Shown one piece after another: positions 1-5,080 of a DNA stretch of 5,388 nt. Numbering within the stretch: the stretch's first letter is position 1; every line of letters begins with the position of its first letter. The notes beneath the pieces are model-generated. The model was not told the origin of the DNA. It was given only the letters and a program-made list of their open reading frames with translations, and made no database searches. Where the stretch lies: contig OMRJ01000079.1 of NCBI GenBank assembly GCA_900313475.1, forward strand, positions 1 to 5,388. Direction: 5' to 3'. Origin of the DNA: an uncultured Eubacteriales bacterium. GTDB lineage: Bacteria > Bacillota > Clostridia > Oscillospirales > Acutalibacteraceae. Made by a program: the position numbers and the translations under genes.

Positions 1-10
1 ATCCTCCTTC
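1..10 (-). promoter_or_regulatory. Probable Shine-Dalgarno for the next operon gene (expected livG)
   Basis: On the minus strand the last bases of the window read GAAGGAGGAT, a near-perfect Shine-Dalgarno sequence lying inside the final livM codons. In LIV operons the ATPase gene livG normally follows livM and often overlaps it. I infer that livG starts within about 5-10 bases outside the window. The start codon itself is not visible. Confidence 0.5.
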
Positions 11-1125
11 ACTGCTTTTTGTGCCTTTTTATCTTTAAAATATGTGATTATTCTGTAAACGCTTAATTCCCTGTCGCCCATAATGCCGCGTCTGAAGAAC
101 AGCACGATTATCATGATGACAAGAGAGAAAACGACCATTCGGAAGCCCGAACGCATGAGCGGAATCTTGAAGGAACCGATGAAATGCTCGTTATCAAGCG
201 TACGGAGCCACCATTCGGAGCAGGCAACATAGAGGAACGAGCCGATAACGGAACCCGAAAGAGAGCCTATGCCGCCGATAACAACGATAAGCAGAATTTC
301 ATAGGTGAGCGAGGTCTTAAACGTCTGCGCCTGAATGGTGCCCTGATACATGGCGAGCAGCGCACCGCCGACACCGGCGAAGAAAGAGCTTATAACAAAC
401 GCGAGACGCTTGTGATGAGCAAGATTTATTCCCATCGCCTCTGCCGCTATTTCATCGTCGCGTATAGCCTTGAACGCTCTGCCGTAGGTGGAGCGGAGAA
501 GAAGCGCAATAATCGCAATGCAGAAGGCAACAACCGCAAAATAAAACACTATATTTGTCTGTGTGGGAAACATGCGGAGCAGGTTGGAGCCGTTTGTGAG
601 AGGTCCGAATTTGTCATACTGAATAACGGTACGCATGATTTCGGCAAAGCCGAGCGTTGCAATAGCGAGATAGTCGCTCTTGAGCTTAAGCACGGGAAGA
701 CCGATGAGGAACGCGAAGATCGCAGCCATGACACCCGCGAGCACGAGCGCGAGCATAAACGGAATCGCGAACTGCACGATGCCGCCGTCGTAATAGAGAT
801 AGATATTTGCGCGGTTTTCAACGGGAATGGTAAGAATTGCGTAGGTATATGCGCCGATGAGCATGAAACCCGCCTGTCCGAGGGAGAAAAGACCGGTGAA
901 GCCGTTCAGGAGGTTCATCGACACTGCGATAAGAGAATAGATGACGCCTTTTTTCAGCACGGGAATAAGCATGCTGTCATCGGGGGTCACTTTCTGAATG
1001 ATCGCGAGTGCGACAAACATTACAACGACAAGAACGGCGCTTACAACAAGCGAAATTTTCTTTGTTTTGGCTGCTTCCGCGTCGGAGCGTTTTATCAGAG
1101 GAGACTGTATTTTTTCTTTTTTCAT
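1..1125 (-). CDS. livM: LivM-type branched-chain amino acid ABC transporter permease (3' end at or beyond the window edge)
   Basis: This is one of two membrane subunits of a LIV/HAAT-family importer. It pairs with LivH to form the translocation channel that the LivG/LivF ATPases drive. I translated 375 codons from the ATG at 1125 with no stop before position 1. A basic cytoplasmic head (residues 1-23) is followed by hydrophobic segments near 24-43, 60-75, 83-100, 116-146, 192-211, 241-260, 275-300 and 330-344. Family signatures are FSLGQAGFMLIGAYT (80-94), the EAMGIN coupling-loop motif (229-234) and GGIGSLSG (284-291). RRGIMG (345-350) is typical of LivM C-termini, so the protein is nearly complete. 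The start is supported by AGGAG/GAAGG 9-13 bases upstream, inside the end of livH. The gap to the livH stop is only 4 bases, so the two are probably translationally coupled. The substrate is inferred from the family only. Confidence 0.93.
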   Translation of the reverse strand, partial: MKKEKIQSPLIKRSDAEAAKTKKISLVVSAVLVVVMFVALAIIQKVTPDDSMLIPVLKKGVIYSLIAVSMNLLNGFTGLFSLGQAGFMLIGAYTYAILTIPVENRANIYLYYDGGIVQFAIPFMLALVLAGVMAAIFAFLIGLPVLKLKSDYLAIATLGFAEIMRTVIQYDKFGPLTNGSNLLRMFPTQTNIVFYFAVVAFCIAIIALLLRSTYGRAFKAIRDDEIAAEAMGINLAHHKRLAFVISSFFAGVGGALLAMYQGTIQAQTFKTSLTYEILLIVVIGGIGSLSGSVIGSFLYVACSEWWLRTLDNEHFIGSFKIPLMRSGFRMVVFSLVIMIIVLFFRRGIMGDRELSVYRIITYFKDKKAQKAVKED

Positions 1126-1129
1126 GTTT

Positions 1130-2233
1130 TTACACCTTCTCCTTTAATTTTTCGCCGAACAGACCGGTAGGCTTAACAACAAGAATTATTATCAGAAGCG
1201 CAAAGGTAAACGCGTCGGAGAATGTTGAGTACTCGCCGTTAGAGATACCCTTGATTATGTTTTCGACAAGACCTATTATAAATGCACCGATAACCGCACC
1301 GGGTACCGAGCCGATACCGCCGAAAACCGCAGCGACAAACGCTTTAAGTCCGGGCATTGCGCCGACCGTGGGGGTAACGGTTGTGTATGCGGAGAAGAAC
1401 ATAACGGAGCCGACCGCCGCAAGGAACGAGCCTATTATAAACGTCATGCTGATGACGCTGTTTATTTTAACGCCCATAAGGCGTGAGGTTTCAAAATCAA
1501 ACGATACGGCGCGCATCGCCATACCTATCTTTGTTTTTTTGATAAGAAGCTGAAGCAGCAGAATGAGTATAATGGTGAGAAACGGAGTCACTACCGTAAC
1601 CGTTTTCACCTGCACCGATCCGATCGAGACGCTGTTTGAGAGGAACGGAATCACGGGATACTGTTTTGCAAGTCCGCTGGTGACATAGAACGCAAGGTTC
1701 TGAAGAAGATAAGAAACGCCGATAGCCGATATCATGACCGACATTCTCGGTGCCTCGCGCAGCGGTTTATAGGCAAGGCGCTCAACAAGAAAGCCGAGCA
1801 GCACCGTGAGGATAAGAACGAGCGGAATTGAAATAAAGATGTTCAGTGAAGCACTGAAATACACCAACATAAGCCCTGCGCACATGAATATGTCGCCGTG
1901 GGCGAAGTTGATAAGCCGCAAAATACCGTACACCATTGTGTAGCCTATTGCTATAAGTGCGTACTGACCGCCGTTTGCGATACCGGCGACGAGATAGGGC
2001 AGCCAGTTGTTGAAAAATTTCTTTACGGATGAACCGCTTTTTGCATTGTTTTCGGACGAATCCGCAGCAGCGGTAATGCCGTCAGTCATCTGAACGGCTG
2101 CCGATTCGGTAACGGCACCGCTCTTATCATCTGCGTCCGTTACAGCCGGAGCCGCCTGACCGAGCACGGCGAACAGCATCAGCAATATCGCCGACACCGC
2201 CGTCATAACGGCGTATTTTCTCTTGTGGTTCAT
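1130..2233 (-). CDS. livH: LivH-type branched-chain amino acid ABC transporter permease with N-terminal extension
   Basis: This is the second integral-membrane subunit of the LIV-type importer, 367 residues from the chosen ATG. Diagnostic sequence includes GYTMVYGILRLINFAHGD (98-115), the coupling-loop region ETSRLMGVKINSV (248-260) and GLKAFVAAVFGGIGSVPGA (295-313). Several hydrophobic segments lie between residues 80 and 355. I chose ATG 2233 because GGAGG at 2244-2248 lies 10 bases upstream. The same frame stays open to a TTG at 2272, but that start has no good RBS and would add a 13-residue non-hydrophobic leader. Family members usually run about 290-310 residues. Here there are roughly 75 extra N-terminal residues: a basic n-region (NHKRK), a hydrophobic stretch (about 8-30, ending GQAAPA) and a polar Ser/Ala/Asp-rich linker (about 31-72). 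The gene lies 88 bases after the binding-protein gene and 4 bases before livM. Confidence 0.93.
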   Translation of the reverse strand: MNHKRKYAVMTAVSAILLMLFAVLGQAAPAVTDADDKSGAVTESAAVQMTDGITAAADSSENNAKSGSSVKKFFNNWLPYLVAGIANGGQYALIAIGYTMVYGILRLINFAHGDIFMCAGLMLVYFSASLNIFISIPLVLILTVLLGFLVERLAYKPLREAPRMSVMISAIGVSYLLQNLAFYVTSGLAKQYPVIPFLSNSVSIGSVQVKTVTVVTPFLTIILILLLQLLIKKTKIGMAMRAVSFDFETSRLMGVKINSVISMTFIIGSFLAAVGSVMFFSAYTTVTPTVGAMPGLKAFVAAVFGGIGSVPGAVIGAFIIGLVENIIKGISNGEYSTFSDAFTFALLIIILVVKPTGLFGEKLKEKV

Positions 2234-2243
2234 AGGTTTCCGA

Positions 2244-2248
2244 CCTCC
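2244..2248 (-). promoter_or_regulatory. Ribosome binding site that decides the livH start
   Basis: GGAGG on the minus strand lies 10 bases before ATG 2233. It falls inside the longer in-frame reading from TTG 2272, so it favours the shorter 367-residue protein. Confidence 0.7.
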
Positions 2249-2264
2249 AATAAAATAACAACAA

Positions 2265-2300
2265 GGAGCCAACCGAAGCTTTTATCCTCCGATCGGCTCC
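2265..2300 (-). terminator. Intercistronic hairpin between the binding-protein gene and livH (attenuator or mRNA 3'-end stabiliser)
   Basis: The minus-strand RNA can form a 14-bp stem. The left arm is 2287-2300 (GGAGCCGATCGGAG), the right arm 2265-2278 (CTTCGGTTGGCTCC) and the loop 8 bases. All 14 positions pair, three of them as G-U. A T-rich but interrupted tract (TTGTTGTTATTTT) follows. With no continuous T run and livH directly downstream, I read it as a partial terminator or a stem that protects the upstream message from 3' decay. Either would give more binding protein than permease, a common arrangement in ABC importer operons. Confidence 0.65.
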
Positions 2301-2321
2301 GAAGTAATTCAATTCAGTGAA

Positions 2322-3563
2322 TTATTTTGCAATCGTCTGCTTCTTTTCAAACTTAAAGGCACCGTTTACGGTATCAACGCTCTTGATGAAAGCGGTATCT
2401 CTTTCAGCGTCGCCTATCTCATCAAAGAAGATATCACCGGTTACGCCCTTAACGGCTTTATCGGCGGAGTTGATGGACGCGAGAGCCGCGCGGATGGCTT
2501 CGCCGTCAACCTTTTCGGCCTTTTCGAGAGCAGCGATCGCGGTGAAGTAAGCGTCGTAGCCGAGAGCCGATACGGCAGCGACTATATCGTTTCCGCCGTT
2601 GTTGGTGAGGCGCGCCGAATCGGCGTTGAGCCATGCCTTGTAGCCCTTAACGAAATCTGCTGCCGTTGCGTCGTTCTCGTCGAAGAACGTGGAGCATGCA
2701 ACATAGAGATTTGAGCCTTTCGCAGCGTCGATAATAGCCGAGTTCTCCCATGTGTCTCCCGCGAGGATCTTTCCGGTGTAGCCGAGGTCTTTTGCCTGGG
2801 GAACAATAAGAGCAGCGGATTCAATCGAGGTGGGAGCGAATATAGCATCGCAGTTTTCAGCCTTTGCGGTGTTTATAAAGCTGGTGAAATCGGTGTTGCC
2901 CTTCGGGAACTGGTTCTCGGTGTATTCAAGACCGACATTCTTTGCACCGGCAACGAAGAACTTGCCGAGTCCGGTTGAGTAGTCGTCGCCGAGTTCGGTA
3001 AGAACAAGAGCCTTTTTGACGCCTGATTCCTTTGCGAAGTTAGCCATAACGGTGCCCTGGAAGGGATCGAGATAGCAAACACGGAAATAGAATTCGTTGT
3101 CGCTTGTAACGCCGGGGTTTGTGCAGGAGCAGCCGATTGCGGGAATCTTTGCTTTCTTGAAGTATTCGCCGCCTGCCATTGATGCGCCGGAGCCGTAAGA
3201 ACCGAGAACGATGCTTACTCCGTCGGAAACGAGCTTCTGAGCGGCGGAGGGAGCTGTGGTCGATTCTGTCTGGTTATCAACCTCAACAAGCTCAATCTTA
3301 TACTCTTTACCTGCAACGGTAACGGTATTTTTAAGAGAATGAGCATAACGGATACCGAGAACCTCCTGTTTTCCGCCGGCTGCATTTGCGCCGGTAGCAG
3401 GTTCAAAAATACCTACTTTAATTGTGCCGCCCGCAACAGCAGTGCCGCCGGTGGGGTTAGCGGAATCGGTAGGATCCTTGCCGCTGTCACCGCACGAAGC
3501 AAGAACTGCAACGCAGGACAGAACAAGAACTGAAGCGAGAAGAATCGAGATAAATTTTTTCAT
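2322..3563 (-). CDS. livJ: LIV-type ABC transporter substrate-binding lipoprotein
   Basis: This is the extracytoplasmic receptor of the importer, 413 residues, of the type I periplasmic-binding fold (Peripla_BP_6, LivJ/LivK-like). The N-terminus is a lipoprotein signal: MKK, a hydrophobic core, then lipobox LASC with the lipidated Cys24. A Gly/Thr/Ser/Pro-rich tether runs to about residue 46 and the domain starts at GTIKVGIFEPATG. Likely ligand-pocket segments, by family analogy, are GSYGSGAS (121-128), CSCTNP (145-150), the Tyr in DDYSTG (193-198) and GDTWEN (269-274). The C-terminal part carries GYDAYFTAI (335-343) and GVTGDIFFDE (373-382), both typical of the family. The start is fixed by AGGAGG 8 bases upstream. 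It is the first gene of the operon, followed by livH and livM. The ligand could be Leu/Ile/Val or another amino acid or amide; this family has diverse ligands. Confidence 0.93.
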   Translation of the reverse strand: MKKFISILLASVLVLSCVAVLASCGDSGKDPTDSANPTGGTAVAGGTIKVGIFEPATGANAAGGKQEVLGIRYAHSLKNTVTVAGKEYKIELVEVDNQTESTTAPSAAQKLVSDGVSIVLGSYGSGASMAGGEYFKKAKIPAIGCSCTNPGVTSDNEFYFRVCYLDPFQGTVMANFAKESGVKKALVLTELGDDYSTGLGKFFVAGAKNVGLEYTENQFPKGNTDFTSFINTAKAENCDAIFAPTSIESAALIVPQAKDLGYTGKILAGDTWENSAIIDAAKGSNLYVACSTFFDENDATAADFVKGYKAWLNADSARLTNNGGNDIVAAVSALGYDAYFTAIAALEKAEKVDGEAIRAALASINSADKAVKGVTGDIFFDEIGDAERDTAFIKSVDTVNGAFKFEKKQTIAK

Positions 3564-3571
3564 TGTTTATT

Positions 3572-3577
3572 CCTCCT
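3572..3577 (-). promoter_or_regulatory. Ribosome binding site of the binding-protein gene
   Basis: The minus strand reads AGGAGG, a full match to the anti-Shine-Dalgarno complement, 8 bases before ATG 3563. This suggests high translation, as expected for the abundant binding protein. Confidence 0.85.
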
Positions 3578-3631
3578 GTATTTTCATATTCGCGGTGGAT
3601 AACCCTTAAGCCGGAAACACATTGTCGGCAT

Positions 3632-3648
3632 CCGAGTATACACTTCGG
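3632..3648 (-). other. Small hairpin in the livJ leader
   Basis: The minus strand CCGAAGTGTATACTCGG can fold as CCG/CGG plus AGT/ACT with one bulged A and a GTAT loop. It would lie within the first ~25 bases of the predicted transcript. It is weak, and any role (5'-end stability or a regulator site) is speculation. Confidence 0.25.
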
Positions 3649-3661
3649 TTATGATGTGTGT

Positions 3662-3690
3662 ATTATAAAAGTTTTTTATAACAATGTCAA
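3662..3690 (-). promoter_or_regulatory. Consensus housekeeping-sigma promoter of the liv operon
   Basis: On the minus strand, TTGACA (3685-3690) and TATAAT (3662-3667) are separated by exactly 17 bases. Both hexamers match the sigma-70/sigma-A consensus completely. The predicted transcription start is near 3655, giving a leader of about 92 bases before ATG 3563. The A/T-rich spacer and upstream A tract should add strength. Such a perfect promoter usually implies either high constitutive expression or a strong repressor. Confidence 0.88.
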
Positions 3691-3697
3691 GTTTTTT

Positions 3698-3712
3698 CGA
3701 GAGAAAATCTCG
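3698..3712. repeat. Short inverted repeat just upstream of the liv promoter
   Basis: CGAGA and TCTCG are separated by GAAAA. The element ends 7 bases upstream of the liv -35 box. Neither strand has a following T run, so it is not a terminator. An operator or activator site is possible, but five-base arms can also arise by chance. Confidence 0.3.
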
Positions 3713-3754
3713 CATTTACGCCAAAAAAATGACGGTTTTTTTAAAAATTTGCGG

Positions 3755-3763
3755 TGCTATAAT
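3755..3763 (+). promoter_or_regulatory. Distal promoter candidate for the phosphodiesterase gene (extended -10)
   Basis: TGC followed by TATAAT (3758-3763) is a perfect extended -10 element. No good -35 box lies 16-18 bases upstream; only a T tract is there. An extended -10 can compensate for this. The start would be near 3770, with a leader of about 110 bases. Confidence 0.45.
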
Positions 3764-3826
3764 TTTTGCTTATACGTGTGTGTTTTTTCAGGTTATATTA
3801 AGAGTGATTTTTTGTAAAAATCCGTC

Positions 3827-3856
3827 TTGCGGCGACGTCAATTTAAATGTTATACT
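3827..3856 (+). promoter_or_regulatory. Proximal promoter candidate for the phosphodiesterase gene
   Basis: TTGCGG (3827-3832) is followed after 18 bases by TATACT (3851-3856), with TGT just before it as an extended -10. The transcript would begin near 3863, leaving a leader of under 20 bases that just includes the RBS. It is plausible alongside, or instead of, the distal candidate. Confidence 0.4.
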
Positions 3857-3866
3857 GAAAAAAAAA

Positions 3867-3871
3867 GGGAG
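3867..3871 (+). promoter_or_regulatory. Ribosome binding site that decides the phosphodiesterase start
   Basis: GGGAG lies 9 bases before ATG 3881 but only 3 bases before the in-frame ATG 3875. The spacing favours ATG 3881. Confidence 0.6.
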
Positions 3872-3880
3872 AAAATGATT

Positions 3881-4786
3881 ATGTATAAAAAAATAACGGC
3901 ATTTCTTGCCGTGCTTGCCGCTTCGTTTACTTTTTTTTCGGTGACGGTGCATGCTTCTCAAAACGACGGAACAAAGCTCATTGCGCACCGCGGATATTCG
4001 GGCATTGCCCCCGAAAATACGCTTGCAGCCGCACGGCTTGCGGGCGAACACGGTTTTGACGCATGCGAATTTGACGTTTGGCCGACCGCGGATCGTGTAT
4101 GGGTGGTTATGCACGACGACACGCTTGACAGAATGACCGACGGAACGGGCGCGATCGCGGACAAAACGCTTGCCGAGCTTCGCACTCTCAGAATAGATGC
4201 GGGAAACGGAATCGAAAACTATCCCGACGAAAAAATTCCCACGCTCAATGAGATGCTTGAGGTGTGCAAAAAAGCCGGCATTATGCCGGTTATTGAGATA
4301 AAGAACGGCGACGCGGAAAACCTTGAAACCCTCGCCTGTCAGCTTGATGCAAGCGGCATCACAGACAAATGCACCGTTATTTCGTTTGAACGGGATTGTC
4401 TTATCGGCATGCGCAGACTCCGGCCGACTCTCGATCTTCGTCTGCTCATCGGAAAAGTGACGAAGGAAAGCATAGCTTTTTGCGTCAAAAACAAAATAAA
4501 CGGGATTTCGTGCAACTACAAATCGAATCTTCCTCACCGTTACAAGCCGCTGCGTGAATCCGGACTTAAAATGACGGCGTGGACGGTGAATGACCTTGCA
4601 AACGCAAACAACCTTACGGATCAGGGCTTTGAATACATAACCACGGACGCACTTGTCCCCGGCACGGTCAATGCGCGCGGAGAACACTCCGTAAAAGCGG
4701 ACATTACAACGCTTCTTCTTCGCATTTGGGATAAAGTCCCCGCATTCCTGAAAAATGCCCTCAAGGGGTGCGGTGTGGCCTCTTAA
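3881..4786 (+). CDS. Exported glycerophosphodiester phosphodiesterase family protein
   Basis: GDPD-family enzymes hydrolyse glycerophosphodiesters, the deacylated phospholipid head groups, to glycerol-3-phosphate and an alcohol. The protein is 301 residues. A signal peptide covers about residues 1-25 (YKK n-region, hydrophobic core, likely cleavage after VHA), so the enzyme probably acts outside the membrane. The TIM-barrel motifs are all present: HRG (36-38, catalytic His36), APENT (43-47), E63 and D65 as metal ligands, HDDTLDRMTDGTG (78-90, catalytic His78), VIEIK (137-141, metal Glu139), AWTVND (233-238) and ITTD (253-256). No key residue is missing. Residues 262-301 form an extra tail with an amphipathic or hydrophobic stretch near 274-294. 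I chose ATG 3881 over ATG 3875 and TTG 3827 by RBS spacing and because it gives a clean signal peptide. It is divergent from the liv operon and appears monocistronic. The exact substrate cannot be read from sequence. Confidence 0.92.
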   Translation: MYKKITAFLAVLAASFTFFSVTVHASQNDGTKLIAHRGYSGIAPENTLAAARLAGEHGFDACEFDVWPTADRVWVVMHDDTLDRMTDGTGAIADKTLAELRTLRIDAGNGIENYPDEKIPTLNEMLEVCKKAGIMPVIEIKNGDAENLETLACQLDASGITDKCTVISFERDCLIGMRRLRPTLDLRLLIGKVTKESIAFCVKNKINGISCNYKSNLPHRYKPLRESGLKMTAWTVNDLANANNLTDQGFEYITTDALVPGTVNARGEHSVKADITTLLLRIWDKVPAFLKNALKGCGVAS

Positions 4787-4894
4787 CACAAAGAAAACCT
4801 GCATTGCACCGATGCGTTCCAAAACAAAACCGGCGTAAAAAACTAAACGGCAGTACTGCACATTAGAATAAATATTTACTATATATATAATATT

Positions 4895-4949
4895 AACCGT
4901 CAAATGCTCCGATGATGTATCTGTGTTACGGACGTTTGACGGTTTTTTT
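4895..4949 (+). terminator. Rho-independent terminator of the phosphodiesterase gene
   Basis: AACCGTCAAA (4895-4904) pairs perfectly with TTTGACGGTT (4935-4944). An inner TCCG/CGGA stem (4908-4911 with 4929-4932) extends it, and a run of seven T (4943-4949) follows. It sits 108 bases after the phosphodiesterase stop and separates it from the next gene. The opposite strand lacks a clean T run, so it works mainly in the plus direction. Confidence 0.8.
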
Positions 4950-5012
4950 ATCCTTAAACATAAGAAAAATTTATATATTTAAGAGGTTTATAAAAAATAT
5001 TCAAAAAACGTC

Positions 5013-5042
5013 TTTACTGTCCGATATAATATATGCTATACT
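5013..5042 (+). promoter_or_regulatory. Promoter of the decarboxylase beta-subunit gene
   Basis: TTTACT (5013-5018) is followed after 18 bases by TATACT (5037-5042), with TGC directly before it as an extended -10. A second TATAAT (5025-5030) overlaps the spacer but has no usable -35. The predicted start near 5049 leaves a leader of about 32 bases. Confidence 0.6.
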
Positions 5043-5069
5043 TATTCCCGATTTGCGAAAAAAATGAAA

Positions 5070-5075
5070 GAGAGG
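5070..5075 (+). promoter_or_regulatory. Ribosome binding site of the decarboxylase beta-subunit gene
   Basis: GAGAGG ends 5 bases before ATG 5081. It is a moderately strong Shine-Dalgarno sequence and supports that start. Confidence 0.65.
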
Positions 5076-5080
5076 AAAAA

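Larger units (their letters stand above)
3564..3880. other. Divergent intergenic region between the liv operon and the phosphodiesterase gene
   Basis: These 317 bases contain no supported gene. The right-hand part is AT-rich with several A/T homopolymers. It holds the liv promoter and leader on the minus strand and two promoter candidates for the plus-strand gene. I see no tRNA, recognisable riboswitch fold or repeat array. Confidence 0.7.
4787..5080. other. Intergenic region between the phosphodiesterase and decarboxylase genes
   Basis: These 294 bases are very AT-rich and have no supported gene. They hold a terminator (4895-4949) and the promoter and RBS of the downstream gene. A 10-base perfect palindrome, GCAGTACTGC (4850-4859), and a weak GCAT/ATGC stem (4801-4815) are also visible, with no evident role. 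Confidence 0.65.

Noticed and set aside
184..1170. Long plus-strand open frame of 328 codons
   Set aside because: It lies opposite livM, which has clear family motifs. Its translation is rich in Arg, Glu, His and Asn with no domain, and it has no convincing RBS. It is an antisense shadow of a codon-biased gene.
1008..1553. Plus-strand frame of 181 codons across the livM/livH junction
   Set aside because: It is a shadow of the two permease genes. Its Thr/Pro/Ile-rich composition is the reverse reading of membrane helices.
2234..2272. TTG-initiated extension of LivH by 13 residues
   Set aside because: There is no RBS before the TTG, the added residues (APCCYFIGGRKP) do not fit a start, and a good GGAGG lies 10 bases before the ATG at 2233.
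2305..2324. AT-rich inverted repeat around the binding-protein stop codon (AATTCAGTGAATT)
   Set aside because: It is short and weak in stability, and is easily explained by base composition. The GC-rich stem just downstream is the more credible structure.
3827..3874. TTG-initiated extension of the phosphodiesterase
   Set aside because: It would put a highly charged segment ahead of a normal signal peptide, and it overlaps the proximal promoter and the RBS.
3788..4903. Minus-strand open frame of 371 codons opposite the phosphodiesterase
   Set aside because: The phosphodiesterase has all catalytic motifs and a signal peptide. The antisense product is Arg/Lys/Cys/Phe-rich without recognisable domains and runs across the terminator and the intergenic DNA.
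4868..4903. Minus-strand promoter-like TTGACG with a downstream TATATA tract
   Set aside because: The -35-like bases are part of the terminator stem and the rest is a simple AT-rich tract. No minus-strand gene follows; it would only transcribe antisense to the phosphodiesterase.
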